NCBI GenBank assembly: GCA_021234155.1
Contig: JAJEKV010000036.1
Coordinates: 12,601,426 to 12,665,425, forward strand
DNA from: Isoetes taiwanensis
Taxonomy: Eukaryota; Streptophyta; Lycopodiopsida; Isoetales; Isoetaceae
Reading direction: 5' to 3'
Length of the DNA: 64,000 nt
Shown here: positions 46,586 through 58,364 of the stretch, piece after piece
How the letters are laid out: each line of letters opens with the position of its first letter
Numbering within the stretch: the stretch's first letter is position 1
Translations under genes and position numbers: made by a program
The notes under the pieces: model-generated
What the model was told of the DNA's origin: nothing
What the model saw: only the letters and a program-made list of their open reading frames with translations
The model's database searches: none

Positions 46586-46966
46586 AGATAGCGAGCCCGA
46601 CCCAGAGGCCTGCAGACAGTCAGAACCATTCCCCTTCGCAATATTCGAGCAAGATATGTCGAAGGAGAGTGTCTCAGACTGTCAGCAGGCACCTGGAGAA
46701 TGCACTGGAGCCGGCATCGCCTTTGTGCATTCTTTGTGTTGCAGCCTTTGTGCATTCTCGACTCGCGAGTCGAGAATTCCTCAACCAGCCAATAGTCCAG
46801 AGTGTACACTCCCTATTCTCGCCTCGCGAGTCGAGAAATTCTCGACTCGCGAGTCGAGAAGAAGGCCTGTACTTCCTGGATTGTTGGCAAGCTGAGGCAT
46901 TCTCGACTCGCCAGTCAAGAAAGTCGGGCTGACTATCTGCAGGCCTCTGGGTCGGGCTCGCTATCT
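46586..46966. mobile_element. 381-bp TIR element with an internal palindrome array
   Basis: The ends are inverted copies over 38 bases with one mismatch (46586-46623 and 46929-46966), starting AGATAGCGAGCCCGACC. The interior is GC-rich, has no convincing protein, and holds four copies of a 22-24-bp palindrome built from TTCTCGACTCG and its complement, plus a CCTTCG...CGAAGG foldback in the left half. A target-site duplication is unclear: left flank ACTTGC, right flank AAGTGC. It behaves like a MITE of unassigned superfamily. The surrounding Helitron-derived sequence is AT-rich, so the boundary is sharp. Confidence 0.8.
46754..46921. repeat. four copies of a TCGCGA-centred palindrome
   Basis: Perfect palindromes lie at 46754-46777 (24 bp) and 46839-46860 (22 bp). 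A one-mismatch copy is at 46816-46837, separated from the next by one base, and a two-mismatch copy is at 46900-46921. Each arm reads TTCTCGACTCG. Each arm begins with the motif TTCTCGA, so the array contains eight half-sites in alternating orientation. Confidence 0.9.
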
Positions 46967-46987
46967 AAGTGCATGGATTTGTAGGTT

Positions 46988-47420
46988 TCAAATGGACACA
47001 TTGCCCATCGTCAAGACTAAAAGGTATTGTAAGCCAAATTTGCATACCATCTCCACCTATACTCGTTTCACCTCAATCTTCTAACCTCATCAGCAAAGTA
47101 TATATAACTTGAATCAATCTGTACTCTAGACCTTGGCATTACAACCTCACACTCCAGTCCTTTCAAACACGCATACACACACAAATATCCAACCTACTAC
47201 CTGCTACCCAAATCCTAGAATGTTTAACACACCAGCAAACTCACCAGGACAACCTTCCTCATGACAATCCAAAAATACCATGACCTTACCAACCAATGTA
47301 AATAACAGCCACCCTCCACTGCACGTCACGCTTCTAATACCACTCACGAAACGTTATTCTCGAATCCGTACCCTGCACATACAAAGCAACACCAACATCA
47401 AACAAACTGCTCAATATATA
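46988..47420 (-). repeat. duplicated Helitron 5' sequence
   Basis: 46,988-47,100 repeats 46,463-46,575 at about 95% by eye. The rest follows 45,940-46,400 at about 85%. It represents a tandem partial duplication of the Helitron 5' region, with stops in what would be the N-terminal coding part. Confidence 0.75.
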
Positions 47421-47767
47421 AATAATCCCCTTAAATTTAAGCCCTCACAATTTTATAATTAAGTTTCAAACTTTCACCACTTCCAAACATACGAAGATAT
47501 TAAACAGGACAACTTGACAATCATATGGAAGAAACCAATATGGAAATTCCCCGAAATCCATGACCAAGAGTCGTCTGAATAACTAATGTATAAATTGTTA
47601 TTTCAGGATTACTTAATCAAACTCCTTAATGAAGTACTTACAAACACACCAGATTCACTAAGAATAGCAACACTCACAGGTGGAGAACAACAAAGAGGCA
47701 TGAACAACAAAAAAATACAAATGAAAAAGACGCATGCGCCACCGTGAGCAGGGCGGGAAGGGAGGGA
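47421..47767. other. spacer, no gene seen
   Basis: AT-rich sequence between duplicated Helitron DNA and the 126-bp repeat. Confidence 0.45.
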
Positions 47768-47893
47768 AGCTACGAGAGGATAAGAAGAGCTGCTGTGAGA
47801 AGACGCCGATAACCGAGCCAAAACAGAAATGGCCTAATATAGGCGCTCGTCCCTTCCCAGAATGGCGATCCGATGGCTCGGATCGATGGGATT
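47768..47893 (+). repeat. 126-bp direct repeat, copy 1
   Basis: Appears identical base for base to 53436-53561 by eye, about 5.67 kb away. It contains GCTACGAGAGGATAAGAAG and ends inside the nested hairpin at 47,849-47,905. Perfect identity in a heavily decayed region implies a very recent duplication or an assembly effect. Confidence 0.9.
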
Positions 47894-47905
47894 CTGGGAA
47901 GGGAC
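47849..47905. repeat. nested hairpin, 15-bp outer and 8-bp inner stem
   Basis: The outer arms GTCCCTTCCCAGAAT (47849-47863) and ATTCTGGGAAGGGAC (47891-47905) are exact complements. Inside, CGATCCGA and TCGGATCG pair around TGGC. Copy 2 of the 126-bp repeat keeps the left arm and inner stem but loses most of the right arm at its junction with the AT-rich repeat. Confidence 0.8.
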
Positions 47906-48860
47906 TCGCGAGAGACACAAAACCGGCCGACTACCAAAGGACTTCCTCAACTATAAGCCTAGTCGCCGCGAAAACCTCCAGCTTAAGCCGATAGCAAGAA
48001 GACACTCCCGCCACCACCCCCGAGCAGTCGGACAGGACGCAGAGAAAAAAAAAAGAGGAACGAAAAAGAGGGCCACCGGACGGAGTAGCGAGGAGATGAA
48101 AGGCGTTGAAGGATAGTGGCAGGGCATGCGAATGAAGGCAAGCGGGCAAGGGAAGAAAGGAAACCAGGATCCGAAGAGTCTGGTTCAAGCGAGAAGAAAA
48201 CTACACATTGACGACGAAAACCAGCAGCGCGAGCGAGCCGTGGGGGAGAAAACGAAGCTGAAGAAGAAGAGCCGGAAGCACCGGCTACGGACGATATCAG
48301 CTCAATGACCTGAAAAAGGAAAGGATATTAGAGAAAAAACAATGAAAAGAAAAGCACGCCACCCTGATGACGAATTATAAGGAAGTGCCCCGGCTGAACG
48401 GCAGCAGCGCAATGACCTGAAAAAAGGAAGCACATTAGAGAACAAAAACAACGAAAAGGAAGGGACACCGCTACGATGACGAATCGAAGGAAGCGCCCCG
48501 GCATGCCAACGAGAACGGCAACAACGTACAATGCATATATGATAGGATGCAAATCACGGTCTGATGTCCGTGGATAGTTGTCTTATTGAATACAGATTAC
48601 GGACCAAAGTTCGTGAATGTGGCTACGGACTGAAGCGTGAATGTGGCTATGAGTCCTTCCGAACCTGTGGCCAAGAACTAATAACAAGTAACTGAGATAA
48701 AAAGGCAAGGAGGAAAAATCTTATGTATAGTAATGTAAAAATGCATAGACATAAAGAAGACAAAGTGCAACCCGACATATGTTGTCAACAAGAAGTCTAA
48801 AGCAAAGAAGGTTCATAAGGACGTAAAAAGGGGGAACAAGATGAGAAGAATGAAAATGCC

Positions 48861-49006
48861 AAGGTCTGGTGCAAGGTAGCATAGGAGAAATGTGTGGTGC
48901 TGCCAGAAGACAAATACCCTATGCATAAATCCATGAAAAAAGGCCCCAATAGGAAAACATACTGCGGCAAACGAGGGACGAGATTGATAAAGAGAATGTA
49001 GACATA
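48861..49006 (+). repeat. ~146-bp diverged direct repeat, first unit
   Basis: Matches 49870-50015 at about 85-90% by eye, including TAGCATAGGAGAAATGTGTG and AAACGAGGGACGAGATTGA. The period is about 1.0 kb. Confidence 0.85.
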
Positions 49007-49869
49007 CTATACGTAACTGCATAAACTAGAAGCCCAGCCGCCGCGACCGCCAGGTGTCGAGTCGGGCACGAAGCACGTAGCGAGGGTGAGACGAAGAGGA
49101 GCACCAACGACCGAGCGCGAGAAGAACGGGAACAAAGGCCCCCATGAGCGGTTAAAAAGAACAAAAACGTGCATAATGGTGAAGCGGCAAGCTGCAAAAC
49201 GACAAGCACTCAAAATGACGTGAGCGATTAGAAATGATAAAAAATCAACAATTCATGAAAAAAGAGAGGATAGCATCACCCAGGGGTTGGAAAAAAGCAT
49301 CACCCAGCGGGTGGAAGAAAAAACATGATAAACAAAAATTGGCGTGCAAAAATAGCTAAATAGCAAATATGATGTATAATGGTAGCACAATGCATAATGT
49401 ATATTTTAAGCCCAAGCATAAATACGAGAAAAGAGGAATGCAAGCCAATGAACCAATCCACGAGAAAACAACCACAGACAAGAGCCCAACGGCCAGAGAA
49501 AGTGTAAAACACGATCGCCTTAATAACAACCTGAACAATGCTAGAAGCCCCCAAAACCGCATCAGATTATATGCCGACAGAAAATAGAATACGAAAAAAT
49601 GATCGAGCGAGCAGAGCAAAACAACGGACGAAGCTCCCCATAACGGATATACAATAGGAAAATACGACAGGAAGACGAAACCAACGAGGTGAATAGGCTT
49701 CAAAGGAGAAATATAGTGCAAAAGAGCTCGCAAATGCAAAAACATGACAAAGTGCAAAAACCATGGCAAAAAGAAGAATCGGAATGAGTATAAGGAAGTG
49801 CCAAACGCAATATGCGGCATATCCAAAAAAAAAAGCTAAAGAGCACAGATACAAATGACGTGTAATACT

Positions 49870-50015
49870 AAGGTCTGGTTCAGGGTAGCATAGGAGAAAT
49901 GTGTGGTGAAGCAGAAGACAAATACCATATGCATAAAGCCATGAATAAAGGCCTCAAGAGGAAAAACATACTTGGGCAAACGAGGGACGAGATTGAGGAA
50001 GAGAATGTAGACATA
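49870..50015 (+). repeat. ~146-bp diverged direct repeat, second unit
   Basis: Partner of 48861-49006. Confidence 0.85.
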
Positions 50016-50325
50016 CCAGGACCGCGCAAAAGAATGGTCGAGAAGGAAGCGGAAACTAAAGTTAATTCGGAGCACAAGGAAACGAAAAAATGAGGCGTAA
50101 CTTCAAAAACGATAAGCCCAAGGAAACAACGCATAGGCCACAGAAATAAAGTAAAAATGCGACCAGAACATAAACAAGTAGATCAACCGGAATAACCCAG
50201 ACAACTGTTAAAGAGTGCGGGGCATCAAAAAACAAGATAAACCACAAGTGCAAAAAATAAAATCCAACAACTATGGGAAACCAAGAATGTAGAAGATAAT
50301 ACCACCCAAATAACGTATACCACCT

Positions 50326-50713
50326 GATAATAAGCATAATATGGAAACTAGGTTGAGACACCGTATATAGGAAAAAAGCAAATTCAAATGATGCCGAACA
50401 TAAAAAGTCAAACAATCATGTAAACGCATATAATGCAAAAACATGCCAACATAAAGCGAAACCATATTGTCAACCATAACGCAAAAAAGGTAACAACCAT
50501 GAAACATCTGGAAACATATAGAGGCAATAACGTGAAAAAGCAAATGCAACCATGGTAATGCCCCGTCTGCCCAAAAGAGGAGAACAACGTTCAAGAATAT
50601 GAAAAAGAAATCAACCCTCATAGTGCATAATAAGCACAACGTGGAAACCAAGTGGAGACATCGTATATAGGAAAAAAGGCAAATTCAAATGATGCCGAAC
50701 ATAAAAAGTCAAA
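50326..50713 (+). repeat. ~87-bp direct repeat pair, 300-bp period
   Basis: Units at about 50326-50412 and 50626-50713 share AATTCAAATGATGCCGAACA, TAAAAAGTCAAA and CGTATATAGGAAAAAA. Together with the 1-kb pair this suggests the purine-rich tract grew by repeated local duplication. Confidence 0.8.
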
Positions 50714-52180
50714 ATAGATCACGTGAATGCAACATAGGGATAATATCAAGGTAAACAACAAGAATGACGAAAACATAAGGTGCCAGAGATGAAAAGGACA
50801 ATACATGTAGAATAATATGCCACACGGACCAGATTCGCCCCCTATGCTAAAAGCAATATACACATGCAAAAACACACCTTATGGAAAAAACACTTTAATG
50901 ACCAAGTTAAACCCATACAAATGCACCCATAAGGTCAAAAGGCCAATGCTCTCCCATCGTCCTAAAGAAATTCCAAACCAACAGGAACGACACATGTCCA
51001 GACAAAATTGAATATGTAACAAGATGAATCGTAACAAATAACCCCAAAATATTATGCTAAGGATTACGAAATGAAATGGACATGGGAGCAAATGCAGCAA
51101 ATAGGAAACATGCTAAACCACAGTTGCACAATGAAAATCCGCAAGGTCTATTCGTATATGCCAAGGTAGAAAACCCGCCAAGAGTAGTTACCAGGAGTGT
51201 TGCGTAGTAATGTGTTCAACCTCAAACGCACAAATGAGAAGGAACCAAGAAAAAAAAAAAGAGCACCACAAGATTAGAAATTGAACATTGGCAAAATATG
51301 AGCACGTATAAGTTTGTTTTCAGACCCAAATTGTACATATGACAAGAATTGAAAATTCCCATATGAAAGCAAGTCATGTACCATATTCACCTCTTTATGA
51401 AATACGCATGCAAGAATGCCCTCATGAAAAAAACAATCCAATGATTAATCCGTAACCATACTCAAACGAATTAATGCAAAGCAATATGGATAAAACGAAT
51501 ACCCCACCTGGGACGACACATCCAAATGATGTATGCCCCAAGTCCGAATCAAACAAGGCAAAAATTAATCCCTATGGCAATAATATAATGTAATATATAG
51601 CCGATGGAATGATGTGATGGAGGTAAAGGATGGAGCTCACAAAACGAAAAAAGAAAAAGAAAGTAATTAGAAGCTACAAAGCGATGGAGAAGACAAAAAA
51701 AGTCATTCATGCACTGGATCCAAACGGACAGACTTCAAATGCAAAAAGCATGCCCTTTGCCGGATCGCGATAAGCGGGATGCCATCTAGTGGATCAGAGC
51801 CACAGGAGATCGGCCTTGCAAAGTGACCCACATCGGCAAGGACTCGAAAACGCAAAAAACGTAAAATGAGGCGGAGGGGAGTTCATGGATGAGCCGGAAA
51901 AACAAAGAGGAAGTTTAAATTTCTACCGAGGTGTTTGTGGACGTCGGTTTAACCTCCAAATGAAAGCAGGCCGCCGCTTGGCTCTATCTATGAAAACCGC
52001 GCCCGCATTATGCCGCTATAAAATGATCGGAAACAAACAAGGATGGATGGGTGTATCTAAAAAGATATATGTTGGGATCCACCGAAACGATCGATTTCAC
52101 AAATACAATAAGGATATTTGGGGATCACGGAGCCATCGAAACAAAACCCTGTGGCATAGACTTGTGGTGATTTACAAATG

Positions 52181-53435
52181 ACAAATTACAAATTACAAGA
52201 GCAATAGGTTAGAAGCACAGAAGAAGACCTTTGGAAACGACCCAGCATGCCCGATTTGATCAGAGGGCGAATACGAAAGGATGGCGAACTGGGAAAAACT
52301 TTGCAGTTGAGGATGAGGTAAGCTGAGAAGCAGGCCGAAAATAGAAAATAGAGAAGCGATTGAAGAGATGGGAAGGACATGGAAAATTGCCCTAGAAGTG
52401 CAGATCATTGGAACTCCAATAAAAATCAACAAAAGATCACAGTGAACTGTTGAGAGACCAACTTAGATGCCATGCTAAATTGGAAAAAAAGGGGTAAGAT
52501 AGGAATCTGCAAGAGGAAACAGAGGAGAAGATAGAAGTCCGCGGGTTAGACATCCCGAGCGGAGCGCAGCCCCGCCCAGCCAGATGTGCCATCGCCCAGC
52601 CGATCCCATGAGTCCCCGTGGGTAACTTAACGATCCAGCGAGGAACCCGGTTGTAACGCCCCGCGGAAAGGCGGCTCAAGGCCGAAGTCGCCCCTCGAGC
52701 CAACGGATGGCCTGTGCTCCCTAGATCTGACCAGGCCGATTGCTGCATGGTAACTTCGTGGCCCTGGAACTCCCGCCCGGCCAGTGATCTGCATGCTGGA
52801 AAACCGGAATCCTTCCGCTCCTCCCTCCTGTCAGAAAAATGCCCCTTGCAAAAAACACAGGAGAAACACAAGAGAACAGGGGCAGAGAGCCATTTCTGCT
52901 GCATGTAGATTGCTTGGTGCCCGCAATCGCTACACCCACTCTTGGCTACCACATCGTCGAGTGCAGCTACATCCTGGATTTAAAAACTGCTTCCTGCACA
53001 TGCTTCTATAATCTAAAGCAAACAAGAACGGATGGATGCAAAGATGTTGGGATCCACTTAGCCAGCGAAAGCAGACCCGTAGAGTGAAAACATACAAGAA
53101 GTAGAAAGAAAACGCAAATCACAAGCACAACAGTTTCACAATCCCTGTGATAATCCCATAGTTGCAGCCAGATGTTGATCAAATTTGCTATAAACCTGGG
53201 AAATTATGGATTCTCAAATAAACTAACCATAAAACATGCGTGAGAAATAAAAGGAGCTGAGAGCCATACCAGCCATACCTCGCAAATGACGGATCATGGT
53301 ACGCATGCAAGGATTGAAAAAGAAAATTGGATCATCGAAATGTTGCGGGAAAGGATTGGAAAGGAAGATTGGAGCATCGTAGAGGCACGGGAAAAGGATT
53401 TGAACAGGCAAGGTGAAAGAGGGCGGGAACCAAAG
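52181..53435. other. GC-richer non-coding stretch
   Basis: Base composition changes at about 52,180, and 52,540-52,900 is GC-rich (for example GCAGCCCCGCCCAGCCAG). No recognisable protein or RNA gene. A ~46-bp tandem duplication (AAGGATTG-A-AAGGAAGATTGGA-type units) lies at about 53,307-53,398. Confidence 0.45.
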
Positions 53436-53561
53436 AGCTACGAGAGGATAAGAAGAGCTGCTGTGAGAAGACGCCGATAACCGAGCCAAAACAGAAATGG
53501 CCTAATATAGGCGCTCGTCCCTTCCCAGAATGGCGATCCGATGGCTCGGATCGATGGGATT
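53436..53561 (+). repeat. 126-bp direct repeat, copy 2
   Basis: Exact partner of 47768-47893 by eye. It ends abruptly at 53,561, where AT-rich repeat copy A begins. Confidence 0.9.
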
Positions 53562-54150
53562 TATTTAGAATTAGACATTTCGAGAATACAAAATTTTAAT
53601 TTTCAACTAGTTCTTAACAAATTTAAAATTTGGCAATCAGGATAATTTGTAAATAAAATATAATGGTTTGATAAGTGAGTGACTTAAAATTATGTGAGAA
53701 TTTCACAATTTTCAAACTCTTAGTACTTTTAAAATACTGTAAAAAAAGTGTTAGATTAATATTAATTAAAATATAAAGTTTATGTTTTAATAATAAATAT
53801 TGAAAAATATATATTAAAAATTAATTAAAATTAAACTATTCAATTATTTTTTAATTAAAACATAAACGTAATCATTTAGTACATTTCATCTAAACTTTCT
53901 TTAAACATTTAAAAATAATATTATTTTAATCATATAGAGTTTATCTTAGATGAGGAAATTAATTTTAAATAGATTAAATAAAAATTAGCGTAGACAATAA
54001 TTTTAAATATTGATAACTATCAAACTTTTTATCTGAAGTTAAAGTGAAAATTTTATAAAAATCAACAAGAGTTAAAAATACATATAATCTTATCATGGCA
54101 TCCTTGAAGGATATCTATTAGATTTGAATAAATCCAAATTTTATTAAACA
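53562..54150 (+). repeat. AT-rich dispersed repeat, copy A
   Basis: Shares long near-identical blocks with copies at 59,276, 60,646 and 62,867 (for example TTAGACATTTCGAGAATAC, TTTGATAAGTGA and ATATAGAGTT). It begins about 125 bases into the longer copy B, so it is truncated at the 5' side. It has no coding frame and no TG...CA termini that I could define. Other copies are 80-95% similar by eye. Confidence 0.85.
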
Positions 54151-54561
54151 TGTCAGAGTAGCGTAGACACTGATATAATCTAACTGCTATAGAGTATTCC
54201 CAACATGGGAGATGGGACTTTTGCCAAAGTCCGTTCCAAAAAACGTACCTCTATTCCATATGTGTAAGTTTATGACCTGCAATTCAACCTTGTAGCGGAA
54301 GTAGTCTTTAACCTTCCATAAGATCGTCTAAACGAACGCTATTAACGAAAGATACCATACTGGGTTATACGACGCTCCAAGGTATGGGGGTCATCCAACT
54401 GTGCAACCTGAGCAGAAATTCTGCAAATCCATACACAAAATACAAAAACTAAACTATACTGAGAAATAATATAAAGTGCTTATATCATTGTAACACTCAG
54501 CAGACTTCCGATTTGCTTGAAAACTTAATTGCTGCAATCGTACAACGCAAAATGTAAAAGT
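54151..54561. other. spacer, no gene seen
   Basis: Non-coding sequence between AT-rich copy A and the companion module; not repeated elsewhere in the window. Confidence 0.45.
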
Positions 54562-54841
54562 CAATTTCTGATAATTATGATAACTCATAACAGAAAATAG
54601 AAACTGCTATTAAGAAAAAAAAAACTTGATGTTTATATGTCACCATCAAATGAAATGACCCCCATCAAATAAATAATCATCATCTGACACACGCGTAAAA
54701 CCTCCAACATGGTGGCGGAGTTCATAGTCAAAGTAGACAGGAGCTATAAGAGCAAAAATAACAATGGTGATGACATATTCAACAAAACTTGGACTTATTC
54801 AGATATAATAGACTAGGGTATCATTTTAAGATTACATGTCA
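54562..54841 (+). repeat. companion module of the AT-rich repeat, copy 1
   Basis: About 280 bases, roughly 95% identical by eye to 62,589-62,866, including CATGGTGGCGGAGTTCATAG. A 3' fragment recurs at 60,572-60,645. At the other two sites the module is followed directly by the AT-rich repeat; here it is not. Confidence 0.85.
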
Positions 54842-57099
54842 CTAGTTATGGTGTCCGGCGTTGCCGGGCTTTAGTAGCAATTTGAAGAGGTGGTTTTTCA
54901 TTGTTTTATTTATGGTAACTTTTACGAAGATGATTTTATGGTCGGGTGTTGTTGGGCTTCAGGAACCTTTGCAAATTTATGGTGTAATGTTAAAGCAACA
55001 AAGCAGAGCTGTCTTTGTGATCTACATCTTAAACCAAATTGTCATTATAGAAATATATAGTTGCACATTGATGCGCATAACAACAATTTTTACGCATGTA
55101 GCCATATGTACAATGCCTAGCTATATGTGAGAGGAATGGAAGGAGCAATCCACAAAGATGATCCACATTGGGCTAGCAAATTCCAACCCTTCAGCATATG
55201 GAAGAAGAAGCATTTAGATATCAACAGAAGCATTTATTTCGTATTTTTGTTGATAGGAGGTGAGGTAGGGGAGGTTTACATTTGTACTAACAATTACGAA
55301 GGGCATAAAATTGTGAGCAGAAAATACGAAGGGCATAAAATTGTGAGCATAAAATCGAGTTGTGGACTTATAACCATATAAATCCATAACATGGAAAATG
55401 CAATAATGTAGTGTCTATAAAGCATTTTTATTGTATTGAGTTTTCCTAATGGCCTGAGGTGTATATCTACAAAGTGCAATCCTCCAATTGACCATAGCAT
55501 TGGACTCATCCTCAAGGCAACATGCAATAGGCAAAGGCATAACTCATGATCAACGTTATTGTAGTTGAAGTGGAGGAGCATGGCCCTGTACTATACTACA
55601 TTTTTGTAAATGTAAGACCCCACTATACTACATTTTTTATTGTTTATAGTTTGTGTTCATCTAGATATTATAATTGTTAAACTCAATTTTCATTTAAATG
55701 AAACCACTTTAGTGTAAGGTGTACCGTAGAAGTATTAAGTTGTATTCATGGGGCAACCAAACCAAAATAATACACAGGCAAGACATGATGAAATTGCAAA
55801 TAAGGAATAAATAAGGCTAAATCATGTGATACTCGTTATTTGTTGCATATAGCACAATGTGATGTTAATCTATCATCCATTGTTCAAATTTGGTTTTATT
55901 AAAGCCCAATGTTTGCAATGCAAGGGATCTTAGTCATGTCAACCCCCATCTATATAGCCATTTAAGTCAACAATTATGAACAAATGACTCGATGGCTTTT
56001 TGAATTTTTTGTAAAACCATTAGAGTTGAAGAACGATTATGTTGTTAAAATGTCACTATGATGCATGCCCCTATAAACAGCTAAACTATTGTTTTGCTAC
56101 AAGTAGCATCTTATGGACATGCCAAGCTTAAGCCTTCAAACCCAAGGTAGGATCTGGAATGAGCCGCAGATATAGAAAATGTTCCTTCAAATGCTCAGAA
56201 TAATAATTTGTCTTTGTGTTCATTTTTGGGCTTACAAAAAGGGTCCCAATTTGAGACAGAATGCCAAGAGCAATCGTTATAAAAGCATTCAACGTTGCTT
56301 CATATGCAAAATATCTAAGATTTTACAGATAGAATACATGTTCTGAGGTTGTTGCCGCATTTACCATGTGTTACTGGCTTGTGATATCAGATTCTTCTAA
56401 TAACTGGGTAGATCAATTTTCCATGGAGGGCTGAGAACTGATGCACCAAAGAGGATCTACCAACAAAATGCCTGAATGTAGCTGAGCCTCGGCTTCAATC
56501 GATGCATCAAATCCTGGTATATCTGATTGTCAAAGCAAAGGCAAAAGTGTGAAACAGGTTCTTCAATGTTGCAACAGGAACTTCAAAACCATACTTGAAA
56601 TACCAAACTTTTCGTTTCCATGGCCTTGACTGCCTGTTTTGGCCAATAAATCATTCCAACTCCCCAAAAGAGAATCAAACAATTCCCAAGACATTCTACA
56701 ATTCTTAGATAAAGCCATTCATCCTCACATGAAGTATTTTATTCTCACATGATAAAGTATTTCACATTTGCATTTATATACAGCCAGTTAATGCATGGAA
56801 ATTTGCAAAGAACACAACTATGTAAAGCTACAGAGATCATCGTCGTCCAACACTATATGCCTCCATCAATGATTACGATGAGAAAGAATCACTTTTAAGC
56901 AGAAGTTCAAGGTAGAGGCTGACCAAATTTCCCAGCTATCCTAGTTAAGTACTTAGCATTGGCAGAAGCCTTACAGTGATGGGAAGGGAACTTCGTAAAG
57001 CTACAGAATCTATCGTCGTCATTGCTAAGTGAAGCTCCATCTTAACATGATTTTATTGCTTTTTGAAGAGTTATTTCAACACTAAGTACTACACCGTAC
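54842..57099. other. intergenic, no gene supported
   Basis: Low-complexity AT-rich sequence with unsupported open frames at 54,861-55,381. It holds a 30-bp tandem repeat at 55,295 (listed). A block around 56,830-56,930 recurs in degenerate form at about 57,000-57,170 (GTAAAGCTACAGA, ATCGTCGTC, ATGCCTCCA, GAGGCTG). Confidence 0.4.
55295..55354 (+). repeat. 30-bp tandem duplication
   Basis: TACGAAGGGCATAAAATTGT plus ten more bases, repeated twice with almost no change (55295-55324 and 55325-55354). Confidence 0.9.
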
Positions 57100-58356
57100 A
57101 TGCCTCCACCAGTGACCACGATGAGAAATAATCACTACTTTGGCCAAATGTCAAGGCAGAGGCTGGCTAAATTTCACAGAAAAGCTTCAGAAAAGACATG
57201 GCTAACTGGTTCAAACAGAAAATACGCAGATTCTATAGAACGAAGACTCCTATGCGTAATATACCCATTGGATAGCTGTAATCCTAAGCTGGAGGCTGTG
57301 CAATTATGTATACCACCTTAATTAGTACATAATTAGAAATATGCTTGATACAGGCATATACATGATTTGTAGTGGAAAATATTGCATAATAATATGGGTA
57401 TATGCACATGACTTGTAACAAAAAATATTGCATTAGAGAGAAATCCATACATACCTCTTTCTTAGAAAACTTTGTTGCAATTCTATACCCTCATAGCTTC
57501 TCCTGTAGTTAAATAGAAATATAGTCTTGGTGGAGATATTAATCCGAACAGCTCATCCATATGTAAAAGCAGTACACCATTAGACCTGCAACAATATCAA
57601 CAGCCAGGCAGCACTGAGTTTACATATAAAGAGAATGACATGACATGATCCCAGAAAAATTAAGTCACCTAATTGCTTTGTAGATATATGAAAATGCAAA
57701 GCAAAAGAAGACAACACAAATAATAGGTCAGAATCCGATCAGAAATAGAACTCAGAAATGGAATGTAATGGATACAAATACATCCAGGCATTGGATGTAT
57801 AAGGAAGTACAGCTAATATTATGTCTTTTAGTCCAGAACTGGCCAGATAGCCAGACCACCATAATAGCAAATCTTCTACGTTTCAGTTTAGGCACAATCA
57901 CTCCCATGGGCTATGGTGCCATAATGCATAATGAACTTCTATTCTATTTATTTTTAGTGCAAGGCCATGGTATATGGTTGCATGCTATGTATGGTTGCAA
58001 CTGTGCACATGTCTGCAAAAAATACATCTTACTCAGTTTGTTTGATGGCACCATCTCAAGCAAGCTACCATCAAATTGGGAAGTTAAGCTTTGTACCTAT
58101 GTCATCTTCTATGCTGGAGTATCTACTAAAAGCACTTTTCAAGTTACAGATTACAAATATTGTGCATATTGAATTACCTGTTTCTTTCTCAGTCTCCTAT
58201 TTTCTTCTTTGATGTTTTCAAATCAACTATATAAGCCTGCAAAATTCACGAAAATGTTTCGACTGGATTATTCCTCGACCAATATAAAAATATACGTAGG
58301 ACAATTTATGCATCCGCATAAGCTCATAATACTCACCCCACCAAATCAAATAGGAA
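57100..58356. other. intergenic or gene 3' region, no gene supported
   Basis: AT-rich; open frames at 57,768-58,212 lack motifs. If the exon-like segments at 58,365-58,650 belong to a minus-strand gene, this could be its downstream exons or 3' UTR. Confidence 0.35.
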
Positions 58357-58364
58357 TTACACCG

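Larger units (their letters stand above)
47894..52180. other. purine-rich, gene-free tract with degenerate repeats
   Basis: The plus strand is strongly enriched in A and G for over 4 kb. This creates many minus-strand open frames rich in Phe, Leu and Val that resemble membrane proteins. They carry no conserved motif and shift from frame to frame, so I treat them as artefacts of composition. Diverged direct repeats are present (listed separately). No transcription unit is evident. Confidence 0.55.

Noticed and set aside
47609-51100. Many minus-strand frames resembling small membrane proteins
   Set aside because: The purine-rich plus strand forces hydrophobic codons (Phe, Leu, Val) on the other strand; frames change constantly and no motif is conserved between the duplicated units.
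47768-53561. LTR retrotransposon with 126-bp LTRs
   Set aside because: No TG...CA ends, no primer-binding site or polypurine tract beside the repeats, and no gag-pol remnant inside.
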